A DNA stretch of 64,000 bases, taken from UBA1181 sp963619325 (lineage in GTDB: Bacteria > Bacteroidota > Bacteroidia > Bacteroidales > Paludibacteraceae). Shown here one piece after another: positions 1 through 8,554 of this stretch (position 1 is the stretch's first letter; every line of letters begins with the position of its first letter). The DNA is taken from positions 20,413 through 84,412 of the forward strand of contig CAVEVQ010000005.1 of NCBI GenBank assembly GCA_963619325.1, written 5' to 3'. Below the pieces are notes generated by a model that did no database searches, was not told the DNA's origin, and saw nothing but the letters and a program-made list of their open reading frames with translations. Both the position numbers and the translations under genes were made by a program.

Positions 1-2718
1 TTCCTCAACGTCTGTTTTCTCGCAGAAACTTGCAGATACCGCTGCCTTATTAGCATAGTCGCCATAGATGATACCCATACCGATTGAACTCATGTAAACA
101 CGTCCGTATGTGTTCCAGTCGCCCAAGATGAACTGCCCGTTTCCTGGTCCGCCGAATTGCTGATTGTCTTTGGTTGCACGTGTCCATGTCGCACCCTCGT
201 CTTCAGAGAAGTAGATTCCTGCGGTACATCCATAAACCACTCCGTAGATGTAGAGGACGTAGCCTTTGCCATCCTTGCCGACACCTGCGCCGACAGCGTC
301 GCAACTTGTTACGTTTTCAATCTTAGTGAATTTTTCACCCTTGTCGACTGATACATATAAACCGTTGGTTCCGCCTGGTGCGTAGATCAATCCTTCAACA
401 CCATTGACAACAGCGATACGTCCGTAGTCTCCGTTAGACAAGGATTGAGAAGTGAAGGTTGTTCCGTAGTCGGAACTTCTGTAGAAGTATTGTTTACCTC
501 CTGCATATACCAATTCGTCGTTTTTAGGGTCTACTTGGATGTGGGTTGCTTTGTCTGTGCCAGAAACTTTCGTCCAAGAAGCTCCTTCATTGTCGGAGTA
601 GAAGATGCCACTTTCACCAGGTCCAGGAATTACGAAGTAACGCATCGTTCCGTCTGCCTTCTTGGTGATGGCACACTTACCCTCGTTTGATGGGTAAGGA
701 GAGCAACCTGAGCAATATGGGTTGCTGTATGAGAAAGAAGTGTTTGCGGAAGTCTTCTTCCATCCCTTTGCTCCAGTTGTGGTGATGTAGAAACCAGAGT
801 TGGCAACACGCATTTGTATGTTGTGGTCGCCGCTGTAGTAGTTGATACCTCCTGTTGTTCCTGGTGCTGGGTCGTGGATAGCAGGGTAGGTGCTGAGGTC
901 TGTGTGGATGAATCCAGTGTAGTCTCCGATTACAGAGAGGAAGTTGCCACCGCAAGGGATGCTGACAGCGTCCAAAGGCACAGTCTCCTCAATACCTTTC
1001 ACATCGAAGTAGAATGTGTAGTTGTCGCTTGCAGTCCAGATATCGTCGCAAGAGAAGATACCGTTACCAGAACCGAATGACACTTTTTCTGTTGTAGGGT
1101 CGATGCAGACTGTGCCACACCAATGGAGTGCGTAGCCTGAAATCCAAGTTACACCATTACTCTTCAAAGTGAATTTGCCGTTTAAGTTGGTCCAGTTCTC
1201 ACCTCCATCGGTAGATACCCAAATGATGTCTCCGTTGGCAGAAGAACCGTTCTCCCATGCTTGTGGCACCCATGTGCTATTGGTTGAGACAACGAGTTTG
1301 TTGGCGTCGTTAGGAGAAACGGCTACATCACCGAATGCGTATCCTGTTGCAGGCGAGATGTTCTCGGCGGTCTTCGTGTTTGGATTGTAACGGTAGATAG
1401 CGCCGTTGCTTCCGTATGCTTTCTTGTCTGAGTAGGCGATGAGCAAGTTGCCGTTCTTATCCATCTTCATTCTGCAAGGGATGAGGTTGGTTGGCAACGA
1501 ACTGATGGTCGACCAAGAAGAACCTCCATCTTCTGATACATAGACGTTGGCGGTGTTGGTGCTTGAGACACCTACGAAGATACGCTGTGTCTTGCCATTG
1601 CTAACACTTGAACCGTCGAACACAACGGCAGTTGTACCGTTCTCGTCTGAGGTCGTTTTAACGCTGTTGCTCTCCCAACTTGGCCAGTTGACAGAAGATG
1701 AGAATGCGTTTGAAGGGAATGAGGAAACGGCTTCCCAGTTGGCACCACCATCGGTACTGTAGATGAGTGGAGATTTGGCACGGGCACCGCAATAGATGAT
1801 GTCGCTGTTGTTAGGGTCTACTGCGATTCGTTCTCCACAGTTTCTTCCGTCTCCATTACCATGTACTACAGCAATGTTGGTGATGTCTGATGTGGTGAAT
1901 GTGTTTCCTCCGTCTTTAGAACATAAAACGGCAGTCTTTTGTGAACTGAAGTATTGGTTTCCTGCCAACAAATAAATGTTATTCTCGTTTTGAGGGTCGA
2001 TGGCAATACCTTCGATGCTGTACAATCCCTTGTTGTCTTCTGAAATGAAGTTGGTGATTGGCTCCCATTTAGAACTGCTGTAGTTCCACTTGTAGGCACC
2101 ACCTACGTCGGTACGGGCAATTTTTGTCTTCCCTTGTGCAATAACGCCTGGAACGAATCCACCGCCACCCATAGCCAATTGTCCGAAGGTGAAGTCTGCG
2201 ATATTCTTGCACTCTTCTGCTGTGTAGGCTTCTGTGCAGGAAACGGCTCCGGTCTTGCTTGATACTACTCGGACGTTGTCAACGTAGATCTCTCCAGTCT
2301 CACCTGCTTGGCAGAACTGCAAAATGGAATTTTCCCCTGATTTAGATGCATCCTTATAGTCGACGAAAACTGTTTGCCATTTTCCTTTCTCAATGGTGTA
2401 GTATCTGTCTGCATTGATTCCTGAACAGTAGACTCTCATAGTACAGTCTGTCATACTGAACACATCCATGGCAACATAGTTGGCAGAGAGGTCATCTTCG
2501 TTCCAATAGCCTAACATACCATAGCCCGTGGTTACGATGTGAAGACAATAGTCGCTCGTGTTTCCACATTTGTATGGATTGCTAACAATTGCGGATGACT
2601 CGTTTCCCCACCCTTGGGTCCATGTCAGAGTTCCATCCTCGAAGTCGTATGACGCTGCCGCGTTAGCGCATAGACCGCCGCAGACAGCTAACATCGCGGT
2701 AAGTAATTTTCTTTTCAT
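1..2718 (-). CDS. GH74-like secreted xyloglucanase, partial (3' end beyond window)
   Basis: The reverse frame is open from an ATG at 2718 to base 1 (906 codons, no stop), so the gene is cut by the left edge. It begins with a signal peptide (MKRKLLTAML..CANAAA). Residues ~25-160 look like a carbohydrate-binding jelly roll ending in a YVDNVRV strand. From residue ~180 the GGGGFVPGVI and ARTDVGGAYKW motifs match the start of the GH74 beta-propeller. Its TD-GG aspartate is one of the two catalytic acids known in that family. A second GH74-like stretch, SVIGDYTGFIHTDL, lies near residue 600. Asp-box-like turns (SEDGGSSW, STDGGENW, SDNEGASW) recur throughout. GH74 enzymes cut the beta-1,4-glucan backbone of xyloglucan. 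Seen: motifs and propeller repeats. Inferred: xyloglucan as substrate. A non-enzymatic Asp-box propeller is the alternative. Any T9SS sorting domain would lie outside the window. Confidence 0.8.
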   Translation of the reverse strand, partial: MKRKLLTAMLAVCGGLCANAAASYDFEDGTLTWTQGWGNESSAIVSNPYKCGNTSDYCLHIVTTGYGMLGYWNEDDLSANYVAMDVFSMTDCTMRVYCSGINADRYYTIEKGKWQTVFVDYKDASKSGENSILQFCQAGETGEIYVDNVRVVSSKTGAVSCTEAYTAEECKNIADFTFGQLAMGGGGFVPGVIAQGKTKIARTDVGGAYKWNYSSSKWEPITNFISEDNKGLYSIEGIAIDPQNENNIYLLAGNQYFSSQKTAVLCSKDGGNTFTTSDITNIAVVHGNGDGRNCGERIAVDPNNSDIIYCGARAKSPLIYSTDGGANWEAVSSFPSNAFSSSVNWPSWESNSVKTTSDENGTTAVVFDGSSVSNGKTQRIFVGVSSTNTANVYVSEDGGSSWSTISSLPTNLIPCRMKMDKNGNLLIAYSDKKAYGSNGAIYRYNPNTKTAENISPATGYAFGDVAVSPNDANKLVVSTNSTWVPQAWENGSSANGDIIWVSTDGGENWTNLNGKFTLKSNGVTWISGYALHWCGTVCIDPTTEKVSFGSGNGIFSCDDIWTASDNYTFYFDVKGIEETVPLDAVSIPCGGNFLSVIGDYTGFIHTDLSTYPAIHDPAPGTTGGINYYSGDHNIQMRVANSGFYITTTGAKGWKKTSANTSFSYSNPYCSGCSPYPSNEGKCAITKKADGTMRYFVIPGPGESGIFYSDNEGASWTKVSGTDKATHIQVDPKNDELVYAGGKQYFYRSSDYGTTFTSQSLSNGDYGRIAVVNGVEGLIYAPGGTNGLYVSVDKGEKFTKIENVTSCDAVGAGVGKDGKGYVLYIYGVVYGCTAGIYFSEDEGATWTRATKDNQQFGGPGNGQFILGDWNTYGRVYMSSIGMGIIYGDYANKAAVSASFCEKTDVEE

Positions 2719-2797
2719 ACTCAAAATATTTTCTTTTGTTTATCTTTCGGTTGTAATATAAGGTTTCGCAAATTAAGTTTTTTTCACTCTTTTTACC

Positions 2798-2805
2798 TAA
2801 TTTTG
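2798..2805 (+). promoter_or_regulatory. -7 box TAATTTTG, promoter of the nfeD-like gene
   Basis: TAATTTTG fits the Bacteroides -7 consensus TAnnTTTG and lies 32 bases before the ATG at 2838. No good -33 TTTG is visible, only a T-rich run. Confidence 0.5.
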
Positions 2806-2837
2806 GGGTGAATAAAAGAATATAATTGATTGATTTT

Positions 2838-4211
2838 ATGATAAGACGAAATATAATTTGTCTCTTGTTGTTCTGTTGCGCCCTCTTCCAGTGTTGGGCG
2901 GGTAAGTCCTATTATGAGATAAAGATTTTCAAGGAAATTGGTGCGACCTCCTGGCAATATCTGAAAAATGGATTAACAGAAGCCACTGAAAATCAAGTGG
3001 ATGCTGTTTTCTTGCATCTCAACACATACGGAGGAGCTGTAGACTACGCTGACTCTATGCGGACTGCAATTCTCAACTATAAAAAACCTGTATACGTTTT
3101 TATCGACAACAATGCTGCGAGTGCAGGTGCGCTCATCTCTATTGCGTGCGATAGTATTTATATGCGTCAAGGTGCTAATATCGGTGCGGCTACCGTGGTG
3201 AACGAGGATGGTACGAAGGCTCCCGATAAGTATCAGAGTTATATGCGGTCAATTATTCGTTCGACAGCCGAATCGCAAGGAAAGGTGAGAGAAGTCGTAG
3301 ATGGCGATACGATAGAAAAATGGCGCAGAGACCCCAAAATCGCTGAGGCTATGGTCGACGAGAGTGTGGTGGTGCCGGGCGTAGTTGATTCTACAAAGAT
3401 TCTTACTTTTACGGCGAACGATGCTGTGCAATATGGGTATTGTGAAGGCATTTATGAAAGTATCGACGAGATTATAGTAAACGCTTTACAAGAGTCTGAT
3501 TATCAGCTTACCTCTTACGAGGCGACTGTTTGGGACGACATCAAAGGTTGGTTGATGAACCCTGTTCTGCATGGTGTCTTGATTATGTTGATCATTGGCG
3601 GAATTTATTTCGAGATGCAGTCGCCAGGTATTGGTTTTGCGTTGGCAGTTTCTATTGTGGCCGCCATTCTGTATTTTGCGCCACTTTATATTGACGGCTT
3701 GGCCGAGATTTGGGAAGGACTCCTTATTTTGGTGGGAATCGGACTCATACTTGTTGAGATATTCTTGATTCCAGGGTTCGGCGTCACGGGTATCTTGGGA
3801 ATAGTCTTTGTGGTTGCTGGATTTATTCTGTGTTTGTTGCCGAACGACTTGTTCTCTTTCAAAACAGTTTCTGCGTATGAAGCTTCTATCGCTCTTCTGA
3901 CGGTTCTTCTGGCTTTGATGGGGTCGGGTGTCCTTGTCTACTATTTGTCAACTAAGATAGGAAAAGAGGGACTATTCAAAAATATCGCTTTGAATACGTC
4001 TTTGGATGACAACACAGAAGTGGAAAAGGTTGAAAATTCATTGGTCGGACAGAAAGGTGTAACGGTAACCGTGCTTTGCCCTTCTGGGAAGGTGAAAATT
4101 GGAGACGAGATATACAATGCAGTATCTGAGAATGGGGGCTATGTGGAGGAAGGAACAACCGTGGAGGTGAGACGATTCTCTACAGGACAGTTGTATGTGA
4201 AACAAAAGTGA
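2838..4211 (+). CDS. NfeD-like membrane serine protease
   Basis: This is a 457-residue long-form NfeD protein. After a signal segment (LLLFCCALFQCWA), residues ~25-220 form a ClpP/SppA-like protease domain. NNAASAGAL gives the nucleophile near Ser95, and the KAPDK segment ~36 residues later gives the general-base lysine (about K131), as in the Ser/Lys dyad of archaeal 1510-N. About four hydrophobic segments follow (residues ~240-375), then a C-terminal NfeD OB-fold domain (LVGQKGVTVTVLCPSGKVKIGDEIYNA). The family is thought to act in membrane-protein quality control with stomatin-type partners, none of which is seen here. ATG 2838 is preferred to an in-frame TTG at 2826. The M16 peptidase gene follows after 10 bases. 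Confidence 0.88.
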   Translation: MIRRNIICLLLFCCALFQCWAGKSYYEIKIFKEIGATSWQYLKNGLTEATENQVDAVFLHLNTYGGAVDYADSMRTAILNYKKPVYVFIDNNAASAGALISIACDSIYMRQGANIGAATVVNEDGTKAPDKYQSYMRSIIRSTAESQGKVREVVDGDTIEKWRRDPKIAEAMVDESVVVPGVVDSTKILTFTANDAVQYGYCEGIYESIDEIIVNALQESDYQLTSYEATVWDDIKGWLMNPVLHGVLIMLIIGGIYFEMQSPGIGFALAVSIVAAILYFAPLYIDGLAEIWEGLLILVGIGLILVEIFLIPGFGVTGILGIVFVVAGFILCLLPNDLFSFKTVSAYEASIALLTVLLALMGSGVLVYYLSTKIGKEGLFKNIALNTSLDDNTEVEKVENSLVGQKGVTVTVLCPSGKVKIGDEIYNAVSENGGYVEEGTTVEVRRFSTGQLYVKQK

Positions 4212-4221
4212 AGATGGATAG

Positions 4222-5469
4222 ATGACAGAACAGGTGATAAACAAGTTCACGCTCGAAAATGGTTTGAGGGTAGTGCACAAGGAGGATAAAACCACGTCAT
4301 TGGTGGTAGTTAACACGCTCTATGATGTGGGTTCGAAGGATGAGAGGGTGGATAAAACTGGTTTCGCTCATCTTTTTGAGCATCTTATGTTTGGTGGAAC
4401 TCCAGCTGAACCTGATTATGATGAGCCGGTGCAGCTTGCCAGCGGTGAAAATAATGCATTTACTTGTGTTGATTATACCAATTATTATGTGATTACTCCA
4501 TCGAACAATGTTGAAACTGCCTTCTACTTGGAGGCAGATAGAATGAAAGGTTTGCTTTTCTCTCCTAAAAGTCTGGAGGTACAGCGGCAAGTGGTCTGCG
4601 AGGAGTTTAAAGAGCGTTGTATCAACCAACCCTATGGCGATATTCATCATGAATTGGCGCGTGCTATCTATGGACTAAATCACCCGTATGGATGGCCTAG
4701 TATCGGTTTGAAATTAGAACATATCAAGGAGGCTAGTTTGGAGGATGTGAAGACATTTTTCTACGCTCATTACGCTCCAAACAATGCAATTTTATCTGTC
4801 GTTGGCAATATATCTTTGGATGAAACAAAGCGAATAGTTGAGAAATATTATGGTTGTATTCCTCGCCGTGAAGTTGCTGTGCGACACATACCGACATTGC
4901 CTGTTCAGACAGAACCTAATTTTGTTGAAGTGGAGAGGGATGTCCCTTTTTCTTTCTATTTTCGTGCATATCATATCGGCGGACGAAAAACGGGTGATTA
5001 TGCAGTGTCCGATTTCGTGTCTGATGTCTTGGCAAATGGAAAATCGTCTCGTATCATCCAGCGATTAGTGCATGAAAAGAAAATTTTCACGGGAGCCAAT
5101 GCTTATATATCGTCTTTGGTTGAGGCGGGTGTCTTTTATTTCTCCGGAAAATTTGCAGACGGAACAACGCCTGCCATCGCCGACGAGGCTTTTGACGAAT
5201 TGATATATGAATTGAAGAATGAAGAAATTTCGGAATACGAAACTCAAAAGCTGCGTAATAAGCACGAGGTCCAGGTTATGGAAGACTATTTTTCACGGAC
5301 AGACCTCGCCCACGACCTCGCCTACTATGAATTGTTGGGTGATGCTAATGATTTGTTCAAGCAAAACGAGATTTATAATAGAGTGACACCTGGGGATGCT
5401 AAAAGTTTTTCTCAACGTGTTTTTCAGGATTCTAATAAAACGACATTATTCTATAAGTCAAGAAGATAA
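4222..5469 (+). CDS. M16 family zinc metallopeptidase
   Basis: This 415-residue protein is a single-unit pitrilysin/insulinase-type peptidase. It carries the inverted zinc motif HLFEH at residues 50-54 (two histidine ligands, catalytic glutamate between). A downstream glutamate in VVCEEFKER (~127-131) is the likely third ligand. LENGLRVVHKED and the later GKSSRIIQRLV segment are typical of the N-terminal half and the second M16 fold. No signal peptide is seen, so a cytoplasmic location is likely, unlike some periplasmic relatives. The start ATG lies 10 bases after the nfeD-like stop, which suggests co-transcription. The substrate is unknown. Confidence 0.9.
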   Translation: MTEQVINKFTLENGLRVVHKEDKTTSLVVVNTLYDVGSKDERVDKTGFAHLFEHLMFGGTPAEPDYDEPVQLASGENNAFTCVDYTNYYVITPSNNVETAFYLEADRMKGLLFSPKSLEVQRQVVCEEFKERCINQPYGDIHHELARAIYGLNHPYGWPSIGLKLEHIKEASLEDVKTFFYAHYAPNNAILSVVGNISLDETKRIVEKYYGCIPRREVAVRHIPTLPVQTEPNFVEVERDVPFSFYFRAYHIGGRKTGDYAVSDFVSDVLANGKSSRIIQRLVHEKKIFTGANAYISSLVEAGVFYFSGKFADGTTPAIADEAFDELIYELKNEEISEYETQKLRNKHEVQVMEDYFSRTDLAHDLAYYELLGDANDLFKQNEIYNRVTPGDAKSFSQRVFQDSNKTTLFYKSRR

Positions 5470-5498
5470 GGTCGGACAGGTGATAAAAGTGTAATGAT

Positions 5499-6128
5499 AT
5501 GAATATAGTAGATCGAATAAAAAAAAGGAAGTCTTTATACGCTTATATTTTGCTTTTTTGGTTGGTTACGTTATCGGCGTTCGTAGCCAAGGATGTAATC
5601 GTGTGGTTTATGGAGGTGTTGCCTGCCTATATTGGCTTTGTCGCCATTTTCATTCTTTTAGACCGGGGCGTTCGTTTCTCTCGTTTGTTGAATTTCATTT
5701 TTGCAATAGAGATTTTAGTCCTTACCATTGGAGGTGTCTTCACCTATTCAGAAGTTCCTTTTTTCAATCCGACGGATTGGCTGGGACAAACTTTTGATTG
5801 GAATCGTAACAACTATGATAAATTGGGGCATTTTATGCAAGGCGTTACGCCATATTTGGCTTGCAAAGAGATGTTGATAACAAAAAAGATGGTGAAGAGA
5901 AGTGCTATGCAAGTCTTCCTTTGCATCAGTGTCGCTATGGCTATCAGTGCTTTCTACGAATTGTTCGAGTATGCTACCGTAATGATGTCGGGCGACTTTG
6001 CAGAGAGTTTCGTCGCATCGCAGGGAGATTTCTTTGATACTCAGAAAGATATGCTATTTGCCATGATTGGGGCGATATTTGCAGCATGTGCGTCTCTGAG
6101 TTATCGATACGATGAAGAAAAAATTTAA
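5499..6128 (+). CDS. YjdF-like (DUF2238) integral membrane protein
   Basis: This 209-residue protein has about six hydrophobic segments: ~14-33, 36-55, 62-80, 112-125, 136-160 and 185-202. The GHFMQGVTPYLACKEML stretch and the later YELFEYA match the conserved histidine- and glutamate-containing loops of the DUF2238/YjdF family, whose function is unknown. It starts 29 bases after the peptidase gene and is probably in the same operon. The porin gene follows, but with its own promoter. Confidence 0.75.
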   Translation: MNIVDRIKKRKSLYAYILLFWLVTLSAFVAKDVIVWFMEVLPAYIGFVAIFILLDRGVRFSRLLNFIFAIEILVLTIGGVFTYSEVPFFNPTDWLGQTFDWNRNNYDKLGHFMQGVTPYLACKEMLITKKMVKRSAMQVFLCISVAMAISAFYELFEYATVMMSGDFAESFVASQGDFFDTQKDMLFAMIGAIFAACASLSYRYDEEKI

Positions 6129-6146
6129 TAAGTCGCTTCCTTTTGC

Positions 6147-6154
6147 TAACTTTG
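6147..6154 (+). promoter_or_regulatory. -7 box TAACTTTG, leaderless promoter of the porin gene
   Basis: TAACTTTG is a perfect TAnnTTTG box inside the 32-base gap between the yjdF-like and porin genes. The ATG at 6161 begins six bases after the box, close to where transcription should start. The mRNA would therefore have little or no 5' UTR. Confidence 0.6.
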
Positions 6155-6160
6155 CAGTCG

Positions 6161-8272
6161 ATGAGAATTTTTCTTCTGATATTAGCCTCTCTGCTTTTTG
6201 TTTTGCCTGTTTCGGCGAGGAAAAGGGATGTAAAGAACGCAGACTCTTTGTCGGTTGCTGGTGATAGTGTGGCGTTTGTAGCGGATAGTGTGGAAAAAGG
6301 ATCTGTCAATCCAAGAACCATCTTCACTTGGAACTACAAAGGACCATTGGCTTTTAAAGAAGATGTCGAAATAGACTCTTCAATGACAAATTTCTATGTC
6401 AACAACCCTGCCTACAAAAGGACGATTGCCTTGCAGACTTTAGGTAATATGGGATCGCCTGCTCAGTCGGCTATCTTTATCGACAGAAAGCAAAGAACTG
6501 ATTTTATCTTTTTCCAACCTTATCAAATCTACTATCGGGCACCTGAGGATATCACCTACTTTAATACGAAAGTTCCTTTCTCATATATCAACTATTATAG
6601 TGGTACGAAAAATAACAGAGATGCTCGTCGTTTAGATGGACTTTTCACTGTCAATGTCAATAAAAGGTTCAACTTTGGACTCTATGGAGATTGGACGAAG
6701 GCTTACGGATTCTATTCGTCTGAGTCTACCAAAAATTACAATGCAGGCTATTTCATGAGCTACGATGGATTGCACAGCCAGTTTGGAGCGTCTGTCTCAT
6801 TCAATGGTTATGAGAGTTACGAAAGTGGAGGTTTCACGGAAGACGAAAATATAACTGATCCTAAAAATACAGGTAATATGGAGTCTACTACAATACCTGT
6901 TTATTTCACGGATAACGATTGGACAAAGGTGCGGAACTGGAATGCCACGTTCAATTATCGATACAATTTTGGCATAGAGAAAGAAGTGCAGGTTACTCCT
7001 GATTCTACAACTACGGAAATTATACCTGTGACATCCATTATCTACAAGTTCAGTAGTGAAAGTGATTGGAGACGCTTTTATGAGCAGGCAGCCGTCTCAG
7101 GCGGTTTCTCGGTGGATAGTTTTTATCATAGTTATAATCTGAACGATGCGAAAAACTACAATACGGTTTCGTCGTGCGATTCTTCTCGCTTTTTCCAAAT
7201 GAAGCAGACGATTGGAGTCTCTCTCAATGAGGAATATAACACTTTGATGAAATTCGGTCTTGCCGCTTACGCCTCTTTAACTGTCAACAAATACACCTAT
7301 TTAGATGAAAACAAATCGTTGGCAACGGGAGAAGTGTCCCCTCATAACGATTCGTTGGGCTACACGATGAACCCTGCTTACAATACGGTTCGTAGAAATA
7401 AATTCGGAGTCGGCGCCATTCTTTCTAAACACCAAGGACCTGTTTTCACCTATCAATTTTATGGTGAATATTATTTCTTGGACGAGAAGAAAACAGCCTC
7501 CTCGTTCGAGGTGGGTGGAAAATTGGACAGCCGTGCCAATTGGGGTAAGCAACCTGTTGAGATTGGAGCTTCTGTTAAGTTTGAACGTTATTGTCCCGAC
7601 TTCTATGAAGATTACTATTTCTCCAATCATGTCAAGTGGAGCAATGATTTTGAAAACAAGCAGGATTTCATAGTAAACGGGTTCTTGTCGTTCCCTACTT
7701 TCGCGTTCTACAATGGCTTAGGTCTCAAATTTTCAGCTGATTTCAGAAATTTGAATAACTATGTCTATTGGAATAAAAATGCGATGCCTCAGCAATATGA
7801 TCAAAACTTACAAGTGTTGACGTTTGCTGTCAAAGAACGGGCGAGAGTATGGCATTTGCATTGGGATAATGAGTTGGTTTTCCAACAGACGAGCGAGTCT
7901 GAGGTTCTTCCATTGCCGACGCTCTCTTGGTTTTCGTCTGCCTACCTTCGTTTCGACAAATTGTTCAAGGTTTTGAATATTTCACTTGGTGTTGATATGC
8001 GGTGGAACAGTGCTTACAATGCGCCAAACTATATGCCCGCAACGGGTCAATTCTTTGTGCAAGATGCTAACAGTAGTAATTATACGAAGTATGGTGACTA
8101 TGTCTATATGGACGCGTTCCTCAATTTCCAGTTGAAGCGTGTACGTTTCTATGTGGCATACAACCATTTCAATGCACTTTGGATGAATAAATACAATTAC
8201 CTCTATATGCGAGGCTACGCAATGGATCCATCTTACTTCAAGTTCGGACTTAGTGCAATGTTTGCGCGTTGA
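6161..8272 (+). CDS. putative outer-membrane porin (Porin_10-like)
   Basis: The 703-residue product starts at ATG 6161 with a signal peptide (MRIFLLILASLLFVLPVSARKR). The rest is rich in alternating aromatic and polar beta-strands (RRLDGLFTVNVNKRFNFGLYGDW, LHWDNELVFQQT) and ends in a short strand, LSAMFAR. This pattern and the size resemble the putative-porin family Porin_10 common in Bacteroidota. It most likely forms a large beta-barrel in the outer membrane. Substrate and partners cannot be read from the sequence. An in-frame TTG at 6143 is rejected because it lies inside the promoter. A terminator follows at 8306. Confidence 0.75.
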   Translation: MRIFLLILASLLFVLPVSARKRDVKNADSLSVAGDSVAFVADSVEKGSVNPRTIFTWNYKGPLAFKEDVEIDSSMTNFYVNNPAYKRTIALQTLGNMGSPAQSAIFIDRKQRTDFIFFQPYQIYYRAPEDITYFNTKVPFSYINYYSGTKNNRDARRLDGLFTVNVNKRFNFGLYGDWTKAYGFYSSESTKNYNAGYFMSYDGLHSQFGASVSFNGYESYESGGFTEDENITDPKNTGNMESTTIPVYFTDNDWTKVRNWNATFNYRYNFGIEKEVQVTPDSTTTEIIPVTSIIYKFSSESDWRRFYEQAAVSGGFSVDSFYHSYNLNDAKNYNTVSSCDSSRFFQMKQTIGVSLNEEYNTLMKFGLAAYASLTVNKYTYLDENKSLATGEVSPHNDSLGYTMNPAYNTVRRNKFGVGAILSKHQGPVFTYQFYGEYYFLDEKKTASSFEVGGKLDSRANWGKQPVEIGASVKFERYCPDFYEDYYFSNHVKWSNDFENKQDFIVNGFLSFPTFAFYNGLGLKFSADFRNLNNYVYWNKNAMPQQYDQNLQVLTFAVKERARVWHLHWDNELVFQQTSESEVLPLPTLSWFSSAYLRFDKLFKVLNISLGVDMRWNSAYNAPNYMPATGQFFVQDANSSNYTKYGDYVYMDAFLNFQLKRVRFYVAYNHFNALWMNKYNYLYMRGYAMDPSYFKFGLSAMFAR

Positions 8273-8305
8273 TTTGCTCAGTAATATAGAACATAAAATA
8301 CTTTG

Positions 8306-8335
8306 AAAATGCACTCTTGAGGGTGCATTTTTTTT
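8306..8335 (+). terminator. intrinsic terminator after the porin gene
   Basis: GCACTC (8311-8316) and GGGTGC (8321-8326) form the core of a stem with a TTGA loop, flanked by A and T runs ending in nine T. It lies 33 bases past the stop codon. Confidence 0.8.
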
Positions 8336-8554
8336 GTCTTGCAAATTCTTATAGAGTTGAAATATTAATGATTACAATTTTATATAAAATGTTAAATTTG
8401 AAATTTGTTTGTCGTTATATATTACACTTTATCAGAAAAAACATTACATTAGCAAACTGTAATCGGTTGTGATATAGAGGTTTTGAGACCTGAGATATCA
8501 ACGATGTTGTTAAGAGTAGTTATAAAACCATTATAAGTAGACTTATTTCCAAAA

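Noticed and set aside
1..2718. Left-edge gene as a sialidase or sortilin-type Asp-box protein
   Set aside because: Asp-box turns alone would allow this, but GGGGFVPGVI, ARTDVGGAYKW and GDYTGF together are specific to GH74-type propellers.
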